The notes below the pieces were generated by a model, which was given only the letters and a program-made list of their open reading frames with translations, was not told the DNA's origin and searched no databases. From the NCBI RefSeq assembly GCF_000381925.1, contig NZ_KB907307.1:3968001-4032000 (forward strand): DNA of 64,000 nt, read 5' to 3'. The stretch comes from Nocardia sp. BMG111209. Its GTDB lineage: Bacteria; Actinomycetota; Actinomycetes; Mycobacteriales; Mycobacteriaceae. Positions 30,172 to 40,021 of this stretch are shown one piece after another (positions within the stretch are counted from its first letter, which is position 1; each line of letters begins with the position of its first letter). Made by a program: the position numbers and the translations under genes.

Positions 30172-31054
30172 GTTTGGTAACGAAGACACGGCCACACTGG
30201 TAGTTGCATGGCGTTCCGGCCGCAACGCACATGGACGCGCACTGAAAGCCGGCGGGGATGTCACATCCAGTCTGCGTCGATACGCGATGGGGGCGCTCAA
30301 CAAGATCGATAGTACCGAAGGACGTCGATACGACCCAAGCGACGAGCAAGACGATGAGTGCTCGTATCTCGACACCGATCGTGAAGAGCTGCTGGATACG
30401 GCACTTCTCGACACAATTTTCAAGGCAGCCTCATTGTCACAAGCTATCGATGACGATCTCCGAAGTCACTCGATAGCGCTCTATGCACTTGTTATAGGAA
30501 ATGATCCCGATAAGCTTACTGCATTCGTCAGAAAAGGTAACCCGGTGCAGTTGGCGAAGAAAAGTCTGGTCGCTTTGTTTGACCAAACTCTGACGCGCGT
30601 AGAAAAGCCGCTACTCGCATTCGATACATTTTACGACGTGATAATTAGGCCGAGTCAGGTACACATCCTCCATCAAAAGAATTTTGAGACTTTATTCAAG
30701 GAGAGTGAGGCTGTGCTGGCCAAGACATCCGAGTGGGCCGAGAGTTTAGGTAAGGCCCTGCCGATATTGGCAGAAAGTGTCGAATGGCTATCCAATCGAC
30801 TTCGGCAAACGTCTGTCATGAGGCGGCGCGTGCAGAGTATTTTGAAGAGTGAATATTTACATCAGCTTACTAATGATGTGTTGCGAGAAAAGATGGAGAG
30901 TCGCGGACTCGATCCGGAAAAGTTGATGGACGGAAACCAACTCATTTTAAATAAAGATACCGAACGGGATGTCCTGTTACTCCTAAATGAAGATTTATGG
31001 ACCGGGGACTTTTCCGGAGAACAGTATGCCGCGACTCGAAAGGCTCGACGGTAG
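30164..31054 (+). CDS. kwaB: KwaB-like DUF4868 protein of a Kiwa defence system
   Basis: 296 residues from ATG 30164; a TTG two codons earlier is also possible. The segment LLAFDTFYDVIIRPSQVHILHQKNFETLF is typical of DUF4868, the KwaB family, which acts on DNA after KwaA senses phage attack. The second half, from about 30,480, is visibly richer in A and T and uses codons such as TTA, ATA and AAA that neighbours avoid, a sign of transfer. It overlaps kwaA. The N-terminal 100 residues are less typical, so it may be a divergent subtype. Confidence 0.7.
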   Translation: MLEFGNEDTATLVVAWRSGRNAHGRALKAGGDVTSSLRRYAMGALNKIDSTEGRRYDPSDEQDDECSYLDTDREELLDTALLDTIFKAASLSQAIDDDLRSHSIALYALVIGNDPDKLTAFVRKGNPVQLAKKSLVALFDQTLTRVEKPLLAFDTFYDVIIRPSQVHILHQKNFETLFKESEAVLAKTSEWAESLGKALPILAESVEWLSNRLRQTSVMRRRVQSILKSEYLHQLTNDVLREKMESRGLDPEKLMDGNQLILNKDTERDVLLLLNEDLWTGDFSGEQYAATRKARR

Positions 31055-31599
31055 TGGCAGATCGACGCTGACCATGCGTCATTTTCAGTTGCGTTTTAGT
31101 AGCCTATCCTCGTCGCCATCGAGTGGCCAGCCGTCAACACCAGATGCCAACGCCGACGTTTGCAACTCAGGCCGTTACAGCAACTGATTTGTCGAAATTC
31201 CCTCGGCGCGAACGCGAACCGGCGGATCGATGTCGATCTCGCGCGCTCCCGGCACCGAGACCGTCGATCCGTGTTCCTGCTCATCCTCCATCCACCAACT
31301 ATGCCGTCATCCCATACCTCAGGAGCAGGCAATCAGCGAGCCCGTTGTCGAAATGAGTCCGCCCACAACGGATGTCGACAACCGCCCCAGATGTCCCTAT
31401 CCTGGTGATGCGGGCCACGCAGCATGAACAACCCCACCCTGAACATACTCGGCGATACATATTCGTACTGACATCAGCCGTTCGAGGCTCCTCTACTCAC
31501 ACCCGCCGAAACTCATACCTCTTCGAATAGCGAAGCCCGCCAAAGCCTTCCGGCCATCGCCGGATGGCCCGCCACCCTATTCGATAGAGGTGTTCCAAG
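31055..31599. other. Intergenic region after the Kiwa-like pair
   Basis: About 0.55 kb without a supported gene. Several plus-strand frames of 60-80 codons overlap one another, lack ribosome sites and show no recognisable sequence. Composition changes from AT-richer near 31,050 back to high GC. Confidence 0.45.
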
Positions 31600-32376
31600 G
31601 TGGGTTCCTCCGAACAGCTCGTGGTCGCGCTCGATTTGACATGTAGGCAATACGTCTGCATGCCAACGGATCCGGCCGACCCACGCGTGCAAGAACTTAG
31701 AGCAAAGAGCTTCAGCGGTGACCGGACACTGGTATGTGCTCTCTGCTACGCCGAACGCGACCGGCGGGTTTCCGTCGTCGTCAAGGCCCGAGTAGCCGGC
31801 CAACGCCGACCGCATTTCGCTCACCCTTCAGGCTGCGCACCGCCCGAAGGACGGCACAACCCCGAGACTATGTGGCATCTGACCAGCAAGTCGATGCTGG
31901 CAGCATGGGCACGGAGGCAACCTGGCGTGGTAGACGTCCGCAACGAGGTGTGGTTACCGAATCACGAACGCCGTGCCGATGTCCATATGGTGTTCGCCGA
32001 CGGGCACAAGGTCGCCATCGAGATCCAGGGCTATCCGCTGTCCGACGCCGAGTGGGTCAACCGGCACCGTGACTACCAGCACAACGGCGTGGTCGACGTC
32101 TGGCTGTGGCGCCCCGATATCCGACCGCACCGGATCGTCCTCAGCGATGGCGACCCTCGACAGCAGCTGTGGACCTTCGACCCTGACCAACAATCCGTCA
32201 CCTTGTTCGTGGGCGCGCCACATCGAACTCTATGGCCCGACCCAGCAACTCAGGACGACATCGTCCATCGGGTCCGGCACTTGCCGCCATGCATGCACGA
32301 TGAGCTGATACCGCTCCGGTGCTCGCTGGACGAGCTCACTCTGACCTCGCAGGGCATCCCGTGGAGTGTTCCCGGT
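31600..32376 (+). pseudogene. CoiA-like nuclease-type protein, 5' part (interrupted by IS3)
   Basis: GTG 31600 starts a CoiA-family protein. It has LVCALCYAERDRR and RRPHFAHPSGCAPPEGRHNPETMWHLTSKSML, then the PD-(D/E)xK-like RRADVHMVFADGHKVAIEIQGYPLSDAEW, and WLWRP. Nuclease activity is inferred from the D...ExQ residues. The frame ends at a TGA created by the end of the IS3 element (32377-32379). The matching C-terminal part resumes at 33,620, so the intact gene would have encoded about 450 residues. Confidence 0.75.
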
Positions 32377-33619
32377 TGAATGGACACCGGATCAAGCCGC
32401 GATCTGACTGATTTCCCTGAATCCTAACGCATATTCCATTGGTGTCAAATAGTTGAGAGCTGAATGCCTGCGCTGAACGTTGTAGTAGTTCTCGATCCAG
32501 CCGAACGTCGCCTTCCGGAGAACCTCGACCGTCGGCCACGGACGGGTATGGATCAGCTCTTTCTTGTAGGTCGCGAACAGTGATTCCGATACGGCATTAT
32601 CGAAACAAGATCCAGTCCGACCGAGGGAACGGCGGATACCGTTCCGGCGGCAATACCGGTCGAACTCTCGTGAGGTATATTGCGCTCCCCGGTCGCTGTG
32701 AAAAATGATACCCGGCTCCGGCCGGCGACGCCCGAGCGCCATATCCAGGGCCTCCAAAACCAGGCTTGTACGCATATGATCCGCCACGGCCCACCCGATC
32801 ACCGACCGGTCGTGTACATCGATCACCGTGGCCATGTACGCCCACCCGGACCAGGTCTTCACATACGTGATGTCGCCACACCAGCGCCGGCCCGCACCGC
32901 CCCCGGTAGCGAAGTCCCGGCCGATCAGATCCGGCGCGCCGACCGGTCGCGTACCCGCAATCGTGGTCCGCCGGAACGACTTCGGATGTCGTCCTTGCAG
33001 GCCCGCGGCCCGCATCAACCGCCACACCCGCTTACGTGACACCCGCCACCCCGCCACCGCCAGGCCGGCATGGATCCGGCGCACACCCGGATTACCGCGC
33101 AGCTTCTCGAACATCGCCGCGATCAGCCCGGTCAGCGTGACATCCTCCCGGTCCCGGCCGGACACGGCCCGGCCACGCCACGCGTAATACCCCGACCGGG
33201 AAACACCCAGTTCCCGGCACATGAATTCGACACCGAAATCCCCGGACTCGACCCAGCCCGCGATCGCAGCGAACTTTACCGCTGGTCTTTCGCGAACCAG
33301 GTCGCAACTTTTTTTGCGAACGCGACCTGCATCTTCAGCTCCGCGTTCTCCGCACGCAAACGCTCCAACTCGGCCCGCTCCGAGTCGGTCAAATCCCGAT
33401 CAGCGGAATCACCGCCACCGGATTCCTTCGCCTTCTTCAACCAATTCCTCAACGTCATCTCGTGGACACCGATATTCCGCGCCACCTCAGCCACCGGCCG
33501 ACCTTCATCCCGGACGAATCCTACCGCCTGAGCCCTGTACTCATCAGTAAACCTACGCCGCGTCGATCCCAACACCGAACTCCCGTCCTACCGGGCAGCT
33601 TCGACCCTCGTGTCCACCA
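32377..33619 (-). mobile_element. IS3-family insertion sequence inside the coiA-like gene
   Basis: About 1,243 bp. The ends carry related inverted repeats: TGAATGGACACC at the left and, on the other strand, TGGTGGACACG at the right, with the TG...CA termini usual for IS3. Beyond them the target reads GTTCCCGGT on the left and ACCGGGAAC on the right (after one A), so the element landed in the middle of a palindromic stretch. No clean 3-4 bp direct repeat is visible, so the exact ends carry an uncertainty of a few bases. Confidence 0.8.
32392..33575 (-). CDS. IS3-family transposase OrfAB
   Basis: OrfA (33276-33575, GTG start, GGGAG site) is a 99-residue helix-turn-helix/leucine-zipper protein (FTDEYRAQAVGFVRDEGRPVAEVARNIGVHEMTLRNWLKKAKE). 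OrfB (annotated from 33,222 down to 32,392) has the integrase DDE core: DITYVKTWSGWAYMATVIDVHDRSVIGW, FHSDRGAQYTSREF, and RTGSCFDNAVSESLFATYKKE. An A7 run on the coding strand (33309-33315) lies near the OrfA end, where a -1 slip would join the two. Intact and probably active. Confidence 0.9.
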
Positions 33620-34187
33620 AACCGGGAACGGTCCACCGATCCCTACAGCCCTGAAGGAAGAATTGGCTGTGGAGTTCGTACACGAAAACAACCGAGTGCT
33701 CAGAAGCTCGGAGCAGGATCACGACCCGGACAAGCGCACACACTGGACAGAATCCGTCTCGTCCTTTGGTGAAAAAGTCGTTTCTCCAGCGAAGCCTCGC
33801 CCATCCATCGACATGGCCGCAATCACTCAACTGCATTGGATCGAACTTCAGAATCGGTTCATGAACGTCGGCCATGTAATCGCCTACGAAGATGCACCAC
33901 AACTCCGGCGCCCGAACGCGAAACAGCAACTGGTACAGTGCATCCACTGCGGCCAACAACTCTCTTCACGTACGGTTGCCGACGATATCCCCACCTGCGC
34001 GTCGCAGTCCACCGCGATACCAAACAGCGATCAGTCACGGCGGGCACACACCCAGCCATTCAGTGTTCAACCTCGGCCGACTACCAAGACGTCTCGACGG
34101 ACTACGCTTTCAGCGCCCACCCAGGCTCAATCAACTTCCCGCCGCCAGGTGCCCGACCAAGAGCAACTATCGCTTTTTTCGCTGTGA
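33620..34187 (+). pseudogene. CoiA-like protein, 3' part after IS3
   Basis: Removing the IS3 element restores one frame: ...WSVPG joins TGNGPPIPTALKEELAVEF. The remnant has no start of its own. It includes MAAITQLHWIELQNRFMNVGHVIAYEDAPQ and a zinc-ribbon-like CIHCGQQL, and ends DQEQLSLFSL at the stop 34185-34187. The joining is inference; the remaining frame is otherwise open for 188 codons and reads as typical coding sequence. Confidence 0.6.
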
Positions 34188-34281
34188 ATTCAACGACAAT
34201 CGGCGAGCGCGGTCAAATGGCTGCGCAAGCCACTGAAGAAGGCTCAATTAGATTGAGTTGCAGTGGTCTACGTGAATACTA

Positions 34282-35635
34282 CTACCAGCGCAACCCGTTC
34301 GGCCCATGTGGGCTCCAGCCTTGAAGAAAGGGTTTGAGGTCCTCTGCCTTCGGATCCGGTATGCTCGATGCGATACGTGATAGCTGGAGGATCGGGTCCA
34401 GCCTGTCCAGGTGTCGTTCGGCATCATCGAGGCGCTGCACAATAATGTCGCGGTCGCCGCCATCGTACTCTTCAGCGGATATCCTGGCTGCGGCAAGGAA
34501 TCGGCGGTGCCGGTTGACCGCCTGCCATTCGCCTGAGCAGCCCTTGAAGTGCTCCCATCGCGCCTGCTCGAAGTAGCGTTCTCTCGCAACTTCCATCGCC
34601 GCTTCCCAGCGATGCTGACGTTGAGTCTCCTCACGCTGGCGTTGCTGCTCCTGCCAATCAGCGCGGAGCTTGTGGATCTCGAATGCCCGGAACACCTCGG
34701 GGAGCTTGTCCTCGACTGTGATGGTTTTCGCGTCACGATAGTGATCGCCGTTGCGGCTACTGCCTCGTCCTTCGACCACCAACTCCAGCTTTCCGGTACC
34801 GATGAACTCCCAATCGCGGTGCCTGATCCACGCAGGCAGTCGCTTACGCTCCCGCCACGCCCCTGGGTCAACTCGTGGCGCGCCCGAAGCGGAGATCTCC
34901 TTGATCTGGAGACGGTAAGGCCCAGCTGATGTCTGCAGTACCAGGTGAGGATTACTCAGGAAACGCCTTCCGCGGACGTCCGCATCCTGGCCGGCGGCAG
35001 CTGCCGTTGTGGCATCTATGCCGCGAACACCTGCCTCGGTGGCGATCGCCTGCAGGATCCGTGCTGCGCGCAGTACGTGGTCTTCGCTAACGAAGTGCCA
35101 GTCCTTTTCTGCCACATAGGCTTTGACAGCCGGATGGTACTTTGCGATGTGCTCAGGAATGGGTACCGGACGGGGGTCGATCAGATCGTCGAAGTGTTCG
35201 GTGAATACGACCGCTTTCGGACCGGAACCCCATTGCCCTGTCGAGACAATGGTCAGTTTCTTGCCCCTCGGTCGCGCCGGAGACTTCAAGCTCATCGCAA
35301 CGAGCCGCTCGTGAGATGCGACGATATCGTGATCCTTCTCCAGAACAAGCCGCCCACCCGCCGCCTGAACACGAGCGATCAGGTGGTCTGCGTCCGACTC
35401 ATCGGGCAGCAGCCCGGCAGGCTGTGCCGAATGCCACTTCCGCCCGGCGTCGGTGATCGCCGCTGTCCAGGTCCGGCTCTTCCCTCTGACGGTGACCAGA
35501 CCACGGCGCTCCAAGGCGGCGGGCAGTTGCCCGGTGCTCATAGCCGGTGAACACGCCGTCGGGACACCCGTTCAGGATCCATTCGAGGACAGCGATCTGA
35601 GCCCGATTCAGCAGCGCGGGATTCTTCCCCATCAC
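34282..35635 (-). pseudogene. Winged-helix protein of unknown function, frameshifted
   Basis: The N-terminal frame (start near 35,635) reads NPALLNRAQIAVLEWILNGCPDGVFTGYEHRATA. The continuation LERRGLVTVRGKSRTWTAAITDAGRKWHSAQP lies in another frame that stays open to 34,282. Removing one C from the CCC run (35521-35523, GGG on the plus strand) joins them as RATAAALERRGLV, giving about 450 residues: a winged-helix start, a mixed middle (WEFIGTGKLELVVEGRG) and a long charged coiled coil (RADWQEQQRQREETQRQHRWEAAMEVARERYFEQARWEHFKG). A sequencing error cannot be excluded. Role unknown; it sits at the edge of the defence genes. Confidence 0.65.
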
Positions 35636-36306
35636 CCAATCATGGACGGCATCACCCCTCCCCGTAGACGGTTCGGGTCAACACCTTCGATGATGCACCC
35701 TTCGACGGGATTGCCGGTTTGAGCTGTTGGAGCGTAAAGGGGATTATCTCGCACCCATAGATGCCGAGATCCTCAGGAGCTTGTAAGCACCGACGACAAC
35801 CAACCGTTTCCCGGTTGCCATGTCCTGCGTGTCTTGTCCTCGGCGCTCTGCCGCGGGCGACGCGCGCCGACAGCGCCCTCCGCATCGTAGCGGCGTTCAC
35901 GAGAACATCGCGGAGACACCGAGACCAGGCAAATGAGCGAGACACCCCGGTCCCGCACCATGCTCGCCGGTCTCGGCAGCACCTCTGCGAGCGACCGCAG
36001 CCAGCACGGATGCGAAGAATCGGAAAAAGTTGCTAGAAAGGGGTTTACAGAACCCTCGCAACGAGGTATTTTGCAGGACCCAGTGTGTCGACCGGGCCTA
36101 CAGAACAGACCCAAGAATAGCAGTAGAGAGTATGGGGCCGGTGATGGTTCGTCAAGCTGGGACCACAACTGCATCAGCGTGATCGCTGGCCTCGACGCGT
36201 GCCACGGCAGTCGAGGAGTCGAAGCGGCACAGGGAAACGGCAACAACCACAACCAACCCCGCGACACCCTCCCACAAGCAGGGGACCGCGAGCAGTGGAG
36301 GCACCC
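35636..36306. other. 0.67-kb region without supported genes
   Basis: Frames here (for example 35,652-35,945 minus and 35,933-36,361 plus) are Arg/Ser-rich and lack ribosome sites. A locally A/G-rich, lower-GC patch lies at about 36,000-36,140. It probably contains the promoter of the small gene and the serine recombinase that follow. Confidence 0.45.
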
Positions 36307-36630
36307 ATGCGCACGCCCGACACCACCCCCGGCAACCCGGACGACAACCCGGGCGCCGTAGTGATTCCACTACGGCGAAAAGCACTCCGGAATAACCTTG
36401 ACAATAACCGTGAAAAACGCCATGAAACCGATCCTGAACAGCCGGTTTGGCACTACGATCAGGTCAGGAAACGCAGTGCCGACCGGCACTATGCCGGTCG
36501 TGTCAGATATGTTCACGGTCCCCGCGCCGAACAATTGCGTGGCGAACTCGCCGATGTCACTCAGCAATTGTTGGAGTGGGCTGTGCAACAACAATCCGAT
36601 AATGCCAGGCAGGATGGTGCAGCCGCATGA
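36307..36630 (+). CDS. Small protein coupled to the serine recombinase
   Basis: 107 residues from ATG 36307, Asn/Arg/Gln-rich, with RAEQLRGELADVTQQLLEWAVQQQSDNARQDGAAA forming a likely C-terminal coiled coil. The stop overlaps the recombinase start in ATGA (36627-36630), so the two are co-translated. It could be a recombination directionality factor or a regulator of the integrase, but no known fold is recognised. Confidence 0.6.
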   Translation: MRTPDTTPGNPDDNPGAVVIPLRRKALRNNLDNNREKRHETDPEQPVWHYDQVRKRSADRHYAGRVRYVHGPRAEQLRGELADVTQQLLEWAVQQQSDNARQDGAAA

Positions 36631-38603
36631 CCCCCGACGATCCGCCCGTGAACCCGCCCGCCCCCGCACTGGCTCACCGGGCCGCATCCCTGTCGGCGAC
36701 CGTGCCCGTGTCGGGGCCGTCGGGGTTGTCCGACTACGCGGTGTCCCCGCTGGGTGTTCCGGTCGCGGTGCTGCGTGACGAGGTCCGGGTGGCGTTTCTG
36801 GGCCGCACCTCCACCGAGGACCAGCAGGACCCGCGTCAGTCGATGCTGCGGCAGCTGAACAACTGCAAGACCGCGATCCCCGACTCGTGGGTGATCGTGG
36901 CGCACTTCTACGACGTCGAGTCCGGCCGGATGGAACTCGACGACCGTGGCCACGGCAGCGACTACGAACGCTTCGCCATCCCGATCGCCCGAGACGGCGG
37001 TGTCGCTGATCTCCGCGACGAGGCCGCCCACCCCGGCCGCCGCTTCGACGTGGTGATCTGCGAAGCCGTCTCCCGCGTCGCCCGGCGCACCTTCGAGGGC
37101 CTGTCGATCGAACGTGAGCTCGAATCCGCCGAGGTACCGCTGTTCGCCGCGAACGAGCCGATCACGTTGACCGGCAGCCGCGCCCAGCGGATCCTGCAAC
37201 GGCGGATCAACCAGTCCGTGGCCGAATACGAAGTCCTCAACACTCTCGAACAATCCTGGGGCGGACTGTGCACCCATGTGCGTGAGGGCTGGAACATCGG
37301 CAAACCGCCCTACGGGTACAAGGCGAAGACCTACCGGCATCCCAACCCGACCAAGGCAGCGAAGGGACAGGCCAAGACCCGGCTGGAGCCCGACGGGGTG
37401 CGCGGGGAAACTGTCACCCAGATCGCGTTGTGGCGCTACCACGAAGGTCTCGGCTACGACACCATCGCCGACCGCCTCAACACCGACCCGGTGAAATATC
37501 CCCCACCTGTGCCACCCGGGCGCGAACGCGCCCGTGGCGCCTGGGGCAAGACGAGCGTGTTCGAGATACTGAAGAACCCGAAATACACCGGGTATCAGGT
37601 GTTCAACCGGCGCGCGTCGCGGTCGAGGCACGGGAAGGTCAACGATCCGGTGAAGTGGGTGTGGTCGACCGAGCCCGCGCACGAGCCGTTGATCCCGAAA
37701 TGGATGTACGACGAACTCGCCGCTCGGCGCTCGGCCCGGCGCGGTTCCCGTGACGGCAACATTCCCAACACCCACCCGGCGACCCGCCGCACCTACCTGC
37801 TACGCGGCATGGTGTTCTGCGGGTGCGGACGGCGGATGTTCGGCAACCATCGCCACGACAGCGGTTACTACATGTGTTACCCCCGCAACAACAACCGGGG
37901 CCGCCCGGACAAGTACGCCGGCCACCCCAAAGCTGTCTACCTCCGCGAAGACGCCCTCCTGGACGCGATCACCGGATTCTTCGCCGACCGGGTGTTCGGC
38001 CCGCACCGCCATGATCTCCTCGCGGCCGACCTCGACGGTCTCGACGACCGGGCCGTGCGGGATCGTCAAGCCGAGCGGGAACGGCTCCAACGAGTGGTGG
38101 CAGATGTGACCCGGCGGCAGAATGCAGTGTTGCGGCAAGCCCAGGACGGCGACCCCGACGACCCCTTCACCAAGAGGCTGCGCGGCACCTACAACGACCT
38201 CGATGCCGAGAAGACCGCCGCGCTGGCCGTCATCTCCCAACTCGACGCCGCCGACGGCACCGAACCCCACCGGCCCGGCAGCGCCGACATCGCACTCCTC
38301 GACGCCCTGCCCTACCTGGCGCTCAATCTCGCCCATGCGCCAGAACCGTTGCTACGCAGATTGTTCGAGATCACCGGACTCGCCGTCCGGTTGCACGACG
38401 ACGAAGACCAAGTCACCATCACCGTCACACTGCCCGCTGACCAACTCCCCGACATCGCCCACGCGGCGGAAAGGATCACCAACACCATACATACCGCACA
38501 ACCAATGCCTGCCTACACGGCGGACACCGGTTGTGCAGATGCTGTACGTGCCCCCGGCAGGGCTCGAACCTGCGACCGAGGAATTATGAGTTCCCAGCTC
38601 TAA
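36627..38603 (+). CDS. Large serine recombinase (integrase)
   Basis: 658 residues. The resolvase-type catalytic domain follows a 55-residue extension: VRVAFLGRTSTEDQQDPRQSMLRQL carries the nucleophile serine (RTS), and ICEAVSRVARR follows. The recombinase domain (REGWNIGKPPYGYKAK, WGKTSVFEILKNPKYTGYQVFNRR) and a zinc ribbon (RGMVFCGCGRRMFGNHRHDSGYYMC) come next, then a coiled coil (DRQAERERLQRVVADVTRRQNAVLRQ). These features define phiC31-like integrases. The last 18 codons lie inside the antisense tRNA-Met gene, so the coding end was probably formed by integration at that tRNA. Confidence 0.93.
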   Translation: MTPDDPPVNPPAPALAHRAASLSATVPVSGPSGLSDYAVSPLGVPVAVLRDEVRVAFLGRTSTEDQQDPRQSMLRQLNNCKTAIPDSWVIVAHFYDVESGRMELDDRGHGSDYERFAIPIARDGGVADLRDEAAHPGRRFDVVICEAVSRVARRTFEGLSIERELESAEVPLFAANEPITLTGSRAQRILQRRINQSVAEYEVLNTLEQSWGGLCTHVREGWNIGKPPYGYKAKTYRHPNPTKAAKGQAKTRLEPDGVRGETVTQIALWRYHEGLGYDTIADRLNTDPVKYPPPVPPGRERARGAWGKTSVFEILKNPKYTGYQVFNRRASRSRHGKVNDPVKWVWSTEPAHEPLIPKWMYDELAARRSARRGSRDGNIPNTHPATRRTYLLRGMVFCGCGRRMFGNHRHDSGYYMCYPRNNNRGRPDKYAGHPKAVYLREDALLDAITGFFADRVFGPHRHDLLAADLDGLDDRAVRDRQAERERLQRVVADVTRRQNAVLRQAQDGDPDDPFTKRLRGTYNDLDAEKTAALAVISQLDAADGTEPHRPGSADIALLDALPYLALNLAHAPEPLLRRLFEITGLAVRLHDDEDQVTITVTLPADQLPDIAHAAERITNTIHTAQPMPAYTADTGCADAVRAPGRARTCDRGIMSSQL

Positions 38604-38622
38604 CCGACTGAGCTACAGGGGC
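38549..38622 (-). tRNA. tRNA-Met (CAT), probable integration site
   Basis: The minus strand folds as a 74-nt cloverleaf: acceptor GCCCCTG pairs with CGGGGGC, the D-arm is TAGCTCAGTCGGTTAGAGC, the anticodon loop CTCATAA has stem GGGAA/TTCCT, and the T-arm is GCAGGTTCGAGCCCTGC. The discriminator is A and no CCA is encoded. The anticodon CAT makes it elongator tRNA-Met or a lysidine-modified tRNA-Ile. The serine recombinase gene reads into its 3' half on the opposite strand, the usual picture of an element integrated at a tRNA 3' end. Confidence 0.93.
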
Positions 38623-39082
38623 ATGCCCCGGACGATAGCAAGTCGGAGGTGTGGCGACAAAAGATGCCCGTCGGGTCGGGGTGGCAGCGGATGGCGGGTC
38701 TTGCTGTGTTCGGGCTCCGGGGGCGGCTGTAGCTGGGCCGAGGCCCGGGTGCGAATCGTCGGTGGGCCGCCGCGAGCAGCAGCGGCGGCGCGAGCGGGCA
38801 CCGCGCGAGCGGGCGGCGGCGCGGCTCACCTCGCGCTCAGGCGGAGGGGATGTGGCACGGCCCGCGATACAGATCCCTCGCCGAACTAACCTCCGAGCAC
38901 TCGGATCGATCCCCACATCCGAGTTGATCATGGTGAGTACTCGAAACGGGCGGTGCCGGTTGGTAACTGGCACCGCGTGGGGGGTGGGTGGACTTCGGCG
39001 CGGAACTCCGACAAACCGGTTCGGAGGCGATACCCTCTCTGCGGCGCGGAAACTCGCGCCACATCGAAAGGATGAAGTGTTC
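38623..39082. other. Intergenic region right of the tRNA
   Basis: About 0.46 kb with no supported gene; Arg/Ala-rich frames on both strands are typical GC artefacts. It holds the tRNA promoter (leftward) and the promoter of the secreted peptide gene at 39,083. Confidence 0.45.
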
Positions 39083-39304
39083 ATGATCAAGACCCTCGTT
39101 GCCGCCGGGATTCTCGGCGCGGCTGTCGCCACCGCCGGTGTCGGTGTCGCCTCCGCTCACCCGGTTGTCGTGCACAGCGACTACATCGGCAACTACGCCA
39201 CCCAGGAGGCGTGTGCCGCCGACGGTGCGTCGCCGAAGACCGGTGGCTCGCAGTACACCTGCACCCAGGCGCAGGACGGCACCTGGGATCTCGTCACCGC
39301 CTGA
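39083..39304 (+). CDS. Small secreted protein
   Basis: 73 residues from ATG 39083, with AAAGGA 10 nt upstream. Residues 1-25 ([20 protein letters not shown]...ASA) form a signal peptide with an ASA-type cleavage site. The mature part of about 48 residues has two cysteines (EACAADG and YTCTQ) likely forming one disulphide. It resembles small exported proteins common in Nocardia and Mycobacterium with no assigned function. Confidence 0.8.
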   Translation: MIKTLVAAGILGAAVATAGVGVASAHPVVVHSDYIGNYATQEACAADGASPKTGGSQYTCTQAQDGTWDLVTA

Positions 39305-39586
39305 TCGTTGGTGATCTCCGGGTGATCCGGGGGCTTTGGTGAGATGACCCGGTTGGCCTTGCTCGGGAGCCGACCGGGTTCGACACCGGTGCTGGTGAGC
39401 GTCAGCGGCTCGGGGCGTTCGATCACCAGCACCGGTCGTATCCGAGATGTGTCCGGCGGGCCGCGCAAGCCGCCGCCGGACACCACAGAGGTATTCGGGC
39501 CCGAGGGGCTCGCGGATGGTATCGGCGCCGTATTCGGGGGAACGGGCGAAACCGATAGGGTGGCCGCGACGACACAGGAGGCGGCG

Positions 39587-40021
39587 ATGGCGAGTCTGTT
39601 CGGGAATGTGTTGCGGGTGCACCAGAAGATCTACGAGGCTTCCGATGGGCTGGTGGGGCATCGGGTGTTGTTCGGGAATCCGACGTTGTTGCTGCGGACC
39701 GTGGGGCGGAAGTCGGGGCAGTCGCGGGTCAGCGCGCTGACCTACGCGCGCGACGGCGAGGATTGGCTGGTGACCGCCTCCAACGGCGGGGCGCCGCGGC
39801 CGCCGGGGTGGCTCGCGAATCTGAAGGCGGCGCCGGAGGTGGAGATCCAGGTCGGGCGGCGGCGGGTGCCGGTCACGGCGCGGGCGACCTATCCGGAGGA
39901 TCCGGATTATGCGCGGCGGTGGGCCCTGGTCGACAAGGTCAACCAGGGGCGCTACACCGCGTATCAGCAGCGGACCGAGCGGCCGATCTCGGTGGTGGTA
40001 CTCAGTCCGCGTACCGCCTGA
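39587..40021 (+). CDS. Deazaflavin (F420)-dependent nitroreductase family protein
   Basis: 144 residues from ATG 39587, with CAGGAGG 5 nt upstream. LLLRTVGRKSGQSRVSALTYARDGEDWLVTASNGG and PGWLANLKAAPEVEIQVGRR are the signature of the Ddn/DUF385 split-barrel family, which uses F420H2 to reduce quinones and nitro compounds at the membrane. It converges with a quinone oxidoreductase gene whose stop directly abuts its own. Confidence 0.92.
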   Translation: MASLFGNVLRVHQKIYEASDGLVGHRVLFGNPTLLLRTVGRKSGQSRVSALTYARDGEDWLVTASNGGAPRPPGWLANLKAAPEVEIQVGRRRVPVTARATYPEDPDYARRWALVDKVNQGRYTAYQQRTERPISVVVLSPRTA

